The notes beneath the pieces were generated by a model. That model was not told the origin of the DNA. It saw nothing but the letters and a program-made list of their open reading frames with translations, and did not search any database. The position numbers and the translations under genes are program-made. Below are positions 52,073 to 60,444 of a stretch of DNA of 64,000 bases, piece by piece (the first letter of the stretch is position 1; each line of letters begins with the position of its first letter). The DNA is taken from assembly GCA_049840815.1 (NCBI GenBank), contig JASGJI010000011.1, forward strand, positions 310,001 to 374,000. Reading direction: 5' to 3'. The stretch is from JASGDN01 sp049840815. GTDB lineage: Bacteria > Chloroflexota > Chloroflexia > Thermomicrobiales > UBA6265.

Positions 52073-52723
52073 ATGAATCTCAAGAAGTCCTTTGTGGGTG
52101 CCGTCGCCGGCCTCGCCCTGATCGGCTCCATTGCCGCCCCAGTGGCTCAGGTCAGAGCAGGCGAAGGCGGAGACAGCGCCTACGCCTATATCTCGATCAC
52201 GACGGACGGAACCTTCGATCTCGACCTCACAAACGACATCTATTTCCCTGGCTACAACCTCAATGCGTCCAACGCTTGGCAGACCAATTCGGTGGATGGC
52301 GCGATCGGTTTCACGTATACCGACACCAAGGCGCAGCGCGGTGAATTCTCGACCACCATCACTGCCACCGACTTCTTCGGCCTGACCAACAGTGGCTACA
52401 ACACCATTCCGGTCAGCAACTTCAAGATCATGAGCATGCCGAATCCTCAGCAGCAGTATTGCTGTGGCGGGAATTATGGGATTGGTGGTATCAGCAACGT
52501 CAGGTACCCTGGCACGAACCCCACCAACACAGATGGTGATGCGGTTAACTGGGCGCCAGGCGTTTCCTTTGGCGGCAGCCCCTACATCCATCATGGCTGG
52601 CCTGGCCGTGGTACTGGCACAACCACCGGCCAGCTGAATGTAAACCTCAACATCCCGAGTGACACCAAGGCCGACAACTATCGATCGACTGTGACGGCGA
52701 CGGTCTCGTTCAGCACTCCGTAA
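52073..52723 (+). CDS. Small secreted WxL-like surface protein
   Basis: This 216-residue protein starts at 52073 (MNLKKSFVGA), with AAGGAG nine bases upstream. A signal peptide ends near QVRAGEGG. The rest is beta-rich and Asn/Gly/Tyr-rich, with a CCGG pair, and ends DNYRSTVTATVSFSTP, like the final strand of the 34857 protein (QYKTTLTVAIV). The common N-terminus with 34857 suggests paralogy. Its function is unknown beyond likely surface display. Confidence 0.65.
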   Translation: MNLKKSFVGAVAGLALIGSIAAPVAQVRAGEGGDSAYAYISITTDGTFDLDLTNDIYFPGYNLNASNAWQTNSVDGAIGFTYTDTKAQRGEFSTTITATDFFGLTNSGYNTIPVSNFKIMSMPNPQQQYCCGGNYGIGGISNVRYPGTNPTNTDGDAVNWAPGVSFGGSPYIHHGWPGRGTGTTTGQLNVNLNIPSDTKADNYRSTVTATVSFSTP

Positions 52724-52807
52724 CGCTCATTGTCCTGCGCACCGGGGCGGCGTGATTTCGCTACCCCGGTGCCGGGAAACCGCCACGCGCCCGTAGAGGA
52801 AGAGCCT

Positions 52808-54043
52808 GTGAGCCGCGCTCAAAAGACCAAGTCCTTCTTTACCGTCTTGTTTGCCATGGTAGTGGTTGTCGGTCTCCATGCTGCATCCGTTCAGGTCTCG
52901 GCACAGACTCCTATTGCCACAATTGATACGTCTAAGGTGCTTGCGTTTGAGTTTTATCCCGCTGACAAGCAATTCGGAGACTACTTCACTGCTGAAATCA
53001 ATCCTGGTTCCTCCGCGACACTTACGGCTCTTCTTGCCAACAAGGCGGAGGTTCCCCAAGATCTCAAGACGTTCGCCATCAACGCCTTCACAGCACCGAG
53101 TGGTGGATTCGCTGTGGCAGACGATGGAACACCCCCCAACGCAGTGACACAATGGCTCGATTTTCCCGAAAAGATGAACACGCTCCCGCCTAGGACAGGA
53201 GTGAAACTCTCGTTCACCGTTTCAGTACCGGAGGGTACAGCCCCAGGTCAGTACATTACGGCAGTAGCCGCAGAACGTAGTGGGGAGGGCAACGACACGA
53301 CCACGATTGTCGACAACCTTCGCTACGCGGTCCCGGTATTCATCACGGTGCCTGGTGAGACCACGGCAGGATTCAGTGTTGATGGCGTGCGTCTGACCTC
53401 GATGGCAGGTGGATTGCAGGTCGATATCCCGATCGAGAACACCGGCGATGTTCGTGTGCGACCTAAGGGTGATGTTGCCATCCTCGGACCGGACGGCAAG
53501 CGTGTCGCATCCATCCCTGTCGAAATGCAGTCGATCTACGCGCACGACCAGACCACGCTGACCCTTGGCGCGCCGGGCAACTTCCCGCCCGGCAAATACT
53601 CCGTCGCCGTGAACCTGAGGGATGAGGAGACGGGCACGACCGCCGAGGGTGGCGTGACCGATGTCCAGCTCGCCGGCACCGGCACCGAAGCGGTCAAAAG
53701 TCCGATCACGCTTGGCCAGAGCACCATCGCCCCGAAGCCGTCCAAGGACAACGTCCAGTTCGTGAACGTCAGCACCACCGTCTCGAACAGCGGTGACCCG
53801 ATCACGAACGGGCAACTCTCGCTGATCGCGAAGAAGGACGGCAAGGAGGTGGAGCGCTTCCCGATCAGCCAATCCCTCTCCGTGCCGACCGGCGAGACGC
53901 CGGTCTCCTCCCGCTACATCCCGGCGGAGGGCTTCAGCACCGGAACCTGGACGTTCGAGCTCCTGCTGGAGACCACCGATGGCTCCGGCGCGGCACTCGT
54001 GCTCGCCCAGCAGCCGATCGACGGGTCGGTGGTGATCCCATGA
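52808..54043 (+). CDS. Secreted DUF916-like (WxL-interacting) protein
   Basis: The start is the GTG at 52808 (VSRAQKTKS) with AGGAAGAG upstream, giving 411 residues. After a signal peptide (ending near VSAQT) there are about three Ig-like beta domains. The first resembles DUF916: DYFTAEINPGSSATLTALLANKAE then GQYITAVAAERSG. The others have PIENTGDVRVRPKGDV and TVSNSGDPITNG. Firmicute DUF916 proteins end in a membrane helix; this one does not. It lies between the two WxL-like genes, the usual pairing in known WxL loci. Confidence 0.62.
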   Translation: MSRAQKTKSFFTVLFAMVVVVGLHAASVQVSAQTPIATIDTSKVLAFEFYPADKQFGDYFTAEINPGSSATLTALLANKAEVPQDLKTFAINAFTAPSGGFAVADDGTPPNAVTQWLDFPEKMNTLPPRTGVKLSFTVSVPEGTAPGQYITAVAAERSGEGNDTTTIVDNLRYAVPVFITVPGETTAGFSVDGVRLTSMAGGLQVDIPIENTGDVRVRPKGDVAILGPDGKRVASIPVEMQSIYAHDQTTLTLGAPGNFPPGKYSVAVNLRDEETGTTAEGGVTDVQLAGTGTEAVKSPITLGQSTIAPKPSKDNVQFVNVSTTVSNSGDPITNGQLSLIAKKDGKEVERFPISQSLSVPTGETPVSSRYIPAEGFSTGTWTFELLLETTDGSGAALVLAQQPIDGSVVIP

Positions 54044-54639
54044 GCGCCCATCGGGACCTGCGCCATCGCCTCCTGCGCGGATCGGCGGCCCTCCTGATCG
54101 CGGGAAGCATCGCCGGACCGGGCCTCGCCCATGCGCAGGAGGAGGCGCCGACGGCAGAGACCGAGATCGTCGTCTCCGTGACGAACGAGGGTTCGCTGGC
54201 GGTCTCGTGGGCGAGCACGGACATCGCGTTCACAGCGGACGGCGAGCAACCGAGCATCAGCGCGAGTTCCCCGACCCCGTACATCACCGCGACCCTCTCG
54301 CTCGCGATCGCCGATACCCGCGGCGATGGCAGCCGGGCAGGCTACACGATCGTGCTGCACGCGACGGACCTGACGACCGAGGGCGGGTCGGCGATCGCCG
54401 CCAGCGCGCTGCAGGTGGAATCGGTCACCGGCGCGCCCTCGTCCGCGGTCAGCGTGGCGACACAGGGCGCATCGTTCGCGAACGCAATCACGGTACTCAC
54501 CGTGCCAGACGGAGCCCCTGCTGCGACCGCAACGATCGACATCGTGGTCGGGACCACGCTGGAGCCCACAACGGCGGGAGGGACGTACACCGGCACCTTC
54601 ACCTTCGATGTGCTGCCCGTGACCGAGACAGCACCCTGA
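54040..54639 (+). CDS. Secreted WxL-like beta protein
   Basis: This 199-residue protein starts at the ATG overlapping the DUF916-like stop (ATGA). A signal peptide ends near GLAHAQE. The body is beta-rich: TLSLAIADTRGDGSRAGYTIVLHATDL and a final GTYTGTFTFDVLPV, like the last strand of the other WxL-like proteins here. W is replaced by Y in the W-x-L-like strand. The ATGA overlap argues it is made together with the DUF916-like protein. Confidence 0.62.
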   Translation: MSAHRDLRHRLLRGSAALLIAGSIAGPGLAHAQEEAPTAETEIVVSVTNEGSLAVSWASTDIAFTADGEQPSISASSPTPYITATLSLAIADTRGDGSRAGYTIVLHATDLTTEGGSAIAASALQVESVTGAPSSAVSVATQGASFANAITVLTVPDGAPAATATIDIVVGTTLEPTTAGGTYTGTFTFDVLPVTETAP

Positions 54640-54664
54640 CCACGATTCGTCCGGATCACGGAAC

Positions 54665-54700
54665 GGCAATGCCCCCGGTCACGTGACCGGGGGCATTGCC
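54665..54700 (+). terminator. Terminator of the WxL/DUF916-like locus
   Basis: A perfect 36-bp palindrome (18-bp arms, containing GGCAATGCCCCCGGTC and its complement) directly after the last gene. Confidence 0.72.
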
Positions 54701-54770
54701 GTTTGGTGGTGCCGAAGGATGGGGAGTGAGTCCGAATCAGGGAAGGCGGGGACGATCCTCCGGCGGGGAA

Positions 54771-55073
54771 TCAGGCGGCCTGCCGATGATGGGCGTGGCC
54801 AGTCCAATCGTCACGGGATGCGGCACGCGCGCTGGCGGCGGCGAGGATGCTGGCCGGCACCTGGCCGGGAGCCTCGACACCCTGCTCCTGCGGGCGGACA
54901 AAGCCTACACCCACCGGGCGAATGCTGATGACACGATCCTCAGCGCTCGCGGAGGTGGTCGATTCGTTGGAGCGGGCGGCGGGCTTGCCATCGAGCAGGA
55001 AAGGCACGATGGTCATCGCGCCGAAGAGGATGATCCAGAAGGCCACGATGGTGTTGATGAGCACGGAGGTCAT
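54771..55073 (-). CDS. Small single-span membrane protein
   Basis: This 100-residue protein starts at 55073 behind AAAGGA. It has one hydrophobic helix (INTIVAFWIILFGAMTIVPFLL) at the N-terminus and a soluble, Ala/Arg/Ser-rich tail. Length and topology allow no family call. It converges on the WxL/DUF916-like locus. Confidence 0.6.
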   Translation of the reverse strand: MTSVLINTIVAFWIILFGAMTIVPFLLDGKPAARSNESTTSASAEDRVISIRPVGVGFVRPQEQGVEAPGQVPASILAAASARAASRDDWTGHAHHRQAA

Positions 55074-55351
55074 GGAAACGGGTCCTTTCCCCGGAAGGCC
55101 GGGACCATCGACGAGGGACGGATCAGAATCGAAACGCCTCGACCTGGTATACGTACACGCTACGCATTCGGTGTGCCACGTCGGCACAGCCACCAAAGGT
55201 CAGGATGAACACACGCGAACCCAAGATGATGAACAGACGATGCCGAGCGGGGCATATGGTCGGCATCCAGTCCTGCGGGAGGACCGTCTGGCGCCGGGTG
55301 CGGTCCCGGCTGTGGCCGTTGCGGGTGGGGAACGTCTGTTCTCCTTGGCCA

Positions 55352-55440
55352 CGAACACATGTTCTCACGAATGTTCCGGCTTGTCAACGGTGTTCGTACA
55401 CCAGTTTGGAACGAACGTTCGCACCCTTTCTGCTCGCACG
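55352..55440 (+). promoter_or_regulatory. Cluster of GAAC/GTTC inverted repeats
   Basis: CGAACACATGTTCT (55352-55365) is close to a Gram-positive SOS-box (CGAAC-N4-GTTC). GTTCGT (55393-55398) and ACGAAC (55411-55416) form a second inverted pair, and GAACGTTC follows at 55413-55420. They lie about 400 bp before the ABC exporter operon and about 280 bp beyond the start of the small membrane gene, so the target is unclear. Confidence 0.4.
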
Positions 55441-55561
55441 CCAGGGCACCATATCGCTGAATGGCGGTGGCCCGATCCGTGCGCCGATGTGATCCGCCGA
55501 GACTAGCCCGAAGGGGCAGCGTCGGCGTCGAACGAAAACAAGCCCCGTTCGCAGATCGGGG

Positions 55562-55589
55562 TTTACAAACGGCGGGATATCCGTACACT
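55562..55589 (+). promoter_or_regulatory. Candidate promoter of the ABC exporter operon
   Basis: TTTACA (55562-55567), a 16-bp spacer, and TACACT (55584-55589), about 235 bp before the first gene. Confidence 0.45.
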
Positions 55590-55825
55590 GCGCTCTTGCA
55601 GCGTGAGACGGGCGCCCGCGATGACGCCTCCGCCCCGAACCGGCGCCGGGACCGCCGGACTTCCCTGACATCGGCATCCAACGATGGCTCACCGATGCGG
55701 GATCTCTCTGCCATGCCTGCGAAGGCACAAACCCGATTCCGCTGTGGGACGACGCCGGTTCGACCGGCGCCGGGCTTGAAACGGTGGGGAACGCTCCCCG
55801 CATCGATCGACCGGCGAGGCTGTCT

Positions 55826-57817
55826 GTGAATACCTTTACGCGAACGCTCTCCTATCTTCTCCCCTATCGACGGCGACTCGTCATCGTCTATGTCTCGCTC
55901 TTTCTGGCGCTGGTCTTCCAGCTCGCCATCCCCGATGTGCTCGAACGCGCTATCGATCATGGGGTGGATGGGCACGATGGGAGCTACCTCGCGAAGGCGG
56001 CGCTGCTGATCGTCGGACTCTCCGTCCTGCAGGCGATCTTCACGTTCATCCGCTCCTACGGAACGAACGTGCTGGCGGAAGTGGTCGGCAACGACCTCCG
56101 AGACCAGCTCTACGCCAAGTTCGAGGACCTGCCCTTCCAGTTCTACGACCGCTCGCAGACCGGACAGCTGATGTCCCGCGCCACGGAGGACATCAACAAC
56201 ATCCGCGGCATGATGATGTTCTCGCTGCGGGCCGTGGTGCAGGCCATCGGCATGCTGGTGATCGTCTCCATCATCCTCTTCCAGAAGGATTGGCGGCTGG
56301 CGATCGTCTCGCTCTCCACCACGCCGATCCTCATCTGGTGGTCGATCCGCTTCGGCATCTCCATCCGGCCAGTCTTCCTCAAGATCCAGCAGCAGTTCGG
56401 GGCCATGACCTCCGCCCTGCAGGAGAACGTCGCCGGTGGGCGCGTGGTCCGCGCCTTCGCGCAGGAGAAGGCCGAATCGGAGCGCTTCGAGGCGGAACTC
56501 CAGGAACTCTTCGAGCGGAACATGCGCGCCTCCAGCCGCTGGGCATTCAACTTCCCGGCAACACTCGCGCTGAACGGCCTCAGCGTGGCGGGTGTGGTCT
56601 GGTTTGGCGGCTACCTCGTGCTGAAGGGCCAGATCTCGGTCGGCACGCTGGTCGCGTTCCAGGTCTACACGACGATGCTGCAGGAGCCGATCCGCTGGCT
56701 GGGCTTCGTGGTGCAGCGGATCGCCCGATCCAACGCGTCCGCCGATCGGATCTTCGAGGTTCTCGACACGAAGCCGGCCATCCGGGATCTCTCGGGCGCG
56801 AAGCCACGTCCGGAGATGCGGGGCGTCGTCACGTTCGACAACGTGCAGTTCCGCTACCCCGGCACCAAGGTCGATGCGTTGCATGATGTCTCCTTCCGGG
56901 GCGAACCGGGACAGATCATCGCGCTGGTCGGCCCAACGGGCTCCGGCAAGAGTTCAGTCGTGAACCTGATCCCGCGCTTCTATGATGTCCACGGCGGCAC
57001 CGTCTCCATCGATGGGGTGAACGTCCGCGACATCACCCTGAAGAGCCTGCGATCGCAGATCGGCATCGTGATGCAGGAGAGCTTCCTCTTCTCAATGACC
57101 GTGCGCGACAACATCGCCTACGGCAACTCCGATGCCTCATTCGAGCGCGTCGTCGCTGCGGCGAAGGCCGCCAAGGCGCACGACTTCATCCTGCGCATGC
57201 AGGACGGCTATGACACCGTGATCGGCGAACGCGGCGTCACCCTCTCCGGCGGCCAGAAGCAGCGCCTCGCCATCGCCCGCGCCCTGCTGATCGATCCGCG
57301 CATCCTGATCCTCGACGACTCGACGGCCAGCGTGGACAGCGAGACGGAACACGACATCCAGGAAGCGCTGCGGACGCTGATGAAGGGTCGCACCAGCTTC
57401 GTGATCGCCCAGCGTCTCTCCACCGTGCAGGATGCCAGTCAGATCCTCGTGTTCGAGGAGGGCACGATTACCCAGCGCGGCACGCACCCGGAACTGCTGG
57501 AGCAGGCTGGCTTCTATCGCGATCTCTACGATCTGCAGATGCGCGACCAGGAGGAAGCATCGGCGAGTATCCGGGCAGCGATTGGCGACGAGCCGATAGC
57601 GCCGGACGCGATGCAAGATCGGGTTCCCGATGACGATGGCGTCGACGACCCGTCCGAGGCCGGCGTCCCCGAACCTGGCTTCGAGATGATGGAAGATGGC
57701 GGCATCGACGCCGAGGAGATGATGGCCGAAGCCGACCGTGAAGAGCGAGAGGCCGAACTGGCGACCGCCCGCAGCGTCCGGCGCGATGCCGCTCATAGCG
57801 CCGAGGAGGGCAAGTAG
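55826..57817 (+). CDS. ABC exporter half-transporter, degenerate ATPase subunit
   Basis: The start is the GTG at 55826 with GAGGC upstream, giving 663 residues. About six membrane helices are followed by an ATPase domain: Walker A GPTGSGKSS (~residue 369), signature LSGGQKQRLAIARALL, Walker B ILILDDSTASVD and switch VIAQRLS. The catalytic Glu after Walker B is Asp, and the switch His is Gln, the changes that mark the degenerate site of heterodimeric exporters such as TM287/288 and BmrCD. A long acidic C-terminal tail (~70 residues) follows. Likely a multidrug or lipid exporter with the next gene. Confidence 0.92.
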   Translation: MNTFTRTLSYLLPYRRRLVIVYVSLFLALVFQLAIPDVLERAIDHGVDGHDGSYLAKAALLIVGLSVLQAIFTFIRSYGTNVLAEVVGNDLRDQLYAKFEDLPFQFYDRSQTGQLMSRATEDINNIRGMMMFSLRAVVQAIGMLVIVSIILFQKDWRLAIVSLSTTPILIWWSIRFGISIRPVFLKIQQQFGAMTSALQENVAGGRVVRAFAQEKAESERFEAELQELFERNMRASSRWAFNFPATLALNGLSVAGVVWFGGYLVLKGQISVGTLVAFQVYTTMLQEPIRWLGFVVQRIARSNASADRIFEVLDTKPAIRDLSGAKPRPEMRGVVTFDNVQFRYPGTKVDALHDVSFRGEPGQIIALVGPTGSGKSSVVNLIPRFYDVHGGTVSIDGVNVRDITLKSLRSQIGIVMQESFLFSMTVRDNIAYGNSDASFERVVAAAKAAKAHDFILRMQDGYDTVIGERGVTLSGGQKQRLAIARALLIDPRILILDDSTASVDSETEHDIQEALRTLMKGRTSFVIAQRLSTVQDASQILVFEEGTITQRGTHPELLEQAGFYRDLYDLQMRDQEEASASIRAAIGDEPIAPDAMQDRVPDDDGVDDPSEAGVPEPGFEMMEDGGIDAEEMMAEADREEREAELATARSVRRDAAHSAEEGK

Positions 57818-57819
57818 CC

Positions 57820-59625
57820 ATGGGACAGATTCGCTACGAACCCGACGACCTCGTGCTGGGCAAGGCCTACGACCCGAAGATCGCCCGTCGCCTGATCGGG
57901 TTCCTCGCCCCCTACCGATCCCGGGTGGCCCTGATCACGCTGCTCGTCATCATTGCCACCGGCGGCGACCTCCTGCTGCCGAAGCTCTTCCAGATGGCGA
58001 TCGACGAGGTAAGCGCCTCCTCGGGCAGCCAACGCCTGCGCGTGCTGAACGCGATCGGCATTGCCTTCGTGGTCACCGTCATCATCCGGTTCTTCGGAAC
58101 ATGGGCGCAGTTCTACTCGGCGCAATGGCTGGGCAACAAGGTGGTGTTCGACATCCGCAACCGGATGTTCCGCCACCTGCAGGGTCTCAGCATCGGCTAC
58201 ATCGACCGACGTGGCGTCGGTGCGGTGATGACGCGCATCCAGAACGACGTCTCCGTGATCCAGGACATGTTCACGGACACCGTCATCGGCATCATCAGCA
58301 ACGTGCTGGTGCTGGTCGGCATCATCGTCATCATGTTCTGGACGAACTGGAAGATGGCGCTGCTGGCCCTGATCGTAATGCCAATCATGATCGTGGTCAT
58401 GCGCTACTGGCAGCGCTATGCGAAGGCCGCCTACCGCGCGACCCGGCGCACCATCGGCATCGTGAACGCAAACCTCGCGGAGAGCATCGATGGCATGCGT
58501 GTGGTACAGGCCTACACCCGCGAGCCGGAGAATATGCGCTACTTCCGGAAGATCAACGGCGATAACCTCGACGCCTCGATCGACGCCGCGAAGTATTCGT
58601 CCATCCTCTTCCCGACCGTGAACTTCCTCTCCGCCGCCGCCACGGCGTTGATCCTGTACGTCGGCGGCCACCTGGTCTTCGACGATACGTTGTCGCTAGG
58701 CCAACTGGTGCTCTTCATCGCCCTGATCGACCGGTTCTTCGCGCCGATCCGCGACCTGAGCCAGCAGTACAGCACGATGCAATCGGCGATGGCGGCAGGC
58801 GAACGCATCTTCGAAGTGCTGGATGTCGAACCGGAGGTCGTCGACAAGCCGGATGCCTACGCCTTGCCAGCGATCACGGGCCAGGTGGACTACAACGGCG
58901 TGAGCTTCGGCTACGGCAACCGCGAGATCCTGCACGACATCAACCTGCACGTGAAGCCCGGCGAGACGGTCGCGTTCGTGGGAGAAACGGGCGCGGGCAA
59001 GAGTTCGATGGTGAACCTGCTGATGCGCTTCGTCGATGTCTGGGATGGCAGCATCAGGATCGATGACCACGACATCCGCGACGTGACGCAGGAATCCTTG
59101 CGCTCCCAGCTCGGTATCGTCCTTCAGGACACCTTCCTCTTCGGCAGCACGATCCGCCAGAACATCGCCTACGCCCGCAACGACGCGACCCGCGCCGAGA
59201 TCGAGGCGGCCGCACGGGAGGTCGGCGCCCACGACTTCATCGTGAAGCTCACGCAGGGCTACGACACCCCGGTGGAGGAGCGCGGCGTCAGCCTCTCGGT
59301 GGGGCAGCGCCAATTGCTCTCGTTCGCGCGCGCGCTGCTGGCCGATCCGCGCATCCTGATCCTGGACGAGGCCACGAGCAGCATCGACACGCAGACGGAG
59401 AAACTGATCCAGCAGGCGCTGAAGCGATTGCTGGAGGGCCGCACGAGCTTCGTGATCGCGCACCGCCTGAGCACGATCCGCGAGGCGGACAAGGTGGTGG
59501 TGATGCACCTCGGCGAGATCATCGAGATCGGCACCCACGACGAACTGATGGCGCAGGGCGGCGCCTACTACAACCTCTACACGATGCAGTGGCGCGGCCA
59601 GGACGCCGACGAAGCCGCCGACTGA
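57820..59625 (+). CDS. ABC exporter half-transporter, active ATPase subunit
   Basis: This 601-residue protein starts two bases after the previous stop, with GAGGAGGG as RBS. It has six helices and an ATPase domain with Walker A GETGAGKSS (~386), signature LSVGQRQLLSFARALL, Walker B ILILDEATSSID with the catalytic Glu and switch VIAHRLS. It pairs with the upstream gene: one intact and one degenerate site, as in heterodimeric type IV exporters. The substrate is unknown. Confidence 0.92.
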   Translation: MGQIRYEPDDLVLGKAYDPKIARRLIGFLAPYRSRVALITLLVIIATGGDLLLPKLFQMAIDEVSASSGSQRLRVLNAIGIAFVVTVIIRFFGTWAQFYSAQWLGNKVVFDIRNRMFRHLQGLSIGYIDRRGVGAVMTRIQNDVSVIQDMFTDTVIGIISNVLVLVGIIVIMFWTNWKMALLALIVMPIMIVVMRYWQRYAKAAYRATRRTIGIVNANLAESIDGMRVVQAYTREPENMRYFRKINGDNLDASIDAAKYSSILFPTVNFLSAAATALILYVGGHLVFDDTLSLGQLVLFIALIDRFFAPIRDLSQQYSTMQSAMAAGERIFEVLDVEPEVVDKPDAYALPAITGQVDYNGVSFGYGNREILHDINLHVKPGETVAFVGETGAGKSSMVNLLMRFVDVWDGSIRIDDHDIRDVTQESLRSQLGIVLQDTFLFGSTIRQNIAYARNDATRAEIEAAAREVGAHDFIVKLTQGYDTPVEERGVSLSVGQRQLLSFARALLADPRILILDEATSSIDTQTEKLIQQALKRLLEGRTSFVIAHRLSTIREADKVVVMHLGEIIEIGTHDELMAQGGAYYNLYTMQWRGQDADEAAD

Positions 59626-59647
59626 CACCCCTACCAAGCGTAAAGGC

Positions 59648-59682
59648 GCAGCCGCCCATCTCATGACGAGATGGGCGGCTGC
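59648..59682 (+). terminator. Rho-independent terminator of the exporter operon
   Basis: GCAGCCGCCCATCTC pairs with GAGATGGGCGGCTGC around a 5-base loop, followed by TTTAT. Confidence 0.8.
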
Positions 59683-59702
59683 TTTATCAGGACTCCGGAT
59701 TG

Positions 59703-60014
59703 TCAGGAACTGGCAAGCGCCGCATCGAGATCCTGAAAATGACTGAGAAGCCGGATCACGATGACGATCTCCGCCCGGACGGTGTAGATGACGATGTGCC
59801 CCTCGACAGGCAACGTGCGTACGCCTGTCCCGAGTTCTGGACGGAGCCTCCCTATCTCGGGAAAGCGAGCAATGCGGGCAATGCCACGATGGAGCCGTTG
59901 CGCGTACCCCCGCATTTGCGTCTCGCCCCACGTCAGGAGGGAGTACGCAAGGATGTCCTCCAGATCACGCAACGCATCGGGAGACATCCTCACGTTTTCC
60001 GGGAGGTCAGTCAT
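59703..60014 (-). CDS. ParE/RelE-like toxin
   Basis: The start at 60014 (MTDLPENVRMSP) overlaps the end of the antitoxin gene by 8 bases, giving 103 residues. ALRDLEDILAYSLLTWGETQMRGYAQRL, IARFPEIGRLRPEL and HIVIYTVRAEIVIVIRLLSHFQDLD is the standard ParE fold order: two helices, then the beta sheet. It probably poisons gyrase or cleaves mRNA until bound by the upstream antitoxin. Confidence 0.85.
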   Translation of the reverse strand: MTDLPENVRMSPDALRDLEDILAYSLLTWGETQMRGYAQRLHRGIARIARFPEIGRLRPELGTGVRTLPVEGHIVIYTVRAEIVIVIRLLSHFQDLDAALASS

Positions 60015-60387
60015 CCGGGGCATCGGTCCGATAGACAATGGGATCCTCGGCAATCATCCGCTCGAGCTCTTCGAGCGATGGCATCTCGAAGTCCAGCGAT
60101 TCTGGCGGATACAGGTGCCACGGCGTGGGACGGCGCTCCACCCGCCGTTCACCGGAGATGATCTTCCTCACCAACTCCTCAATCGAGTGCGCGTTCAACT
60201 CGGGAAGACTGGCGACATACGCCGGGTCCTCGATCCGACGAGCTTCCGCACGAAGCTCATTGACGAACTTCTGCCGCTGATACGAAAGCAGAACATGCCG
60301 CAATGCCTCGTCGGGCGTTTCGAACCCCTCGAACTCAACCATTTCCTCGATATAGCGCGTCCAGTACGGCGTCAGCGTGACGTTCAT
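60007..60387 (-). CDS. Antitoxin of a ParDE-like pair
   Basis: This 126-residue protein precedes the toxin and overlaps it. N-terminal MNVTLTPYWTRYIEEMVEFEGFETPDEALRHVLLSYQRQ is a ribbon-helix-helix-like start that should bind DNA. The C-terminal part (FEMPSLEELERMIAEDPIVYRTD) is acidic and would wrap the toxin. It probably autoregulates the pair. It is longer than typical ParD proteins. Confidence 0.75.
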   Translation of the reverse strand: MNVTLTPYWTRYIEEMVEFEGFETPDEALRHVLLSYQRQKFVNELRAEARRIEDPAYVASLPELNAHSIEELVRKIISGERRVERRPTPWHLYPPESLDFEMPSLEELERMIAEDPIVYRTDAPDD

Positions 60388-60444
60388 CTAGGCCTCCTTC
60401 TTCCAGGAAGTCTAGCGATCCGTATCGGCGGTGGATAGCCCCAG

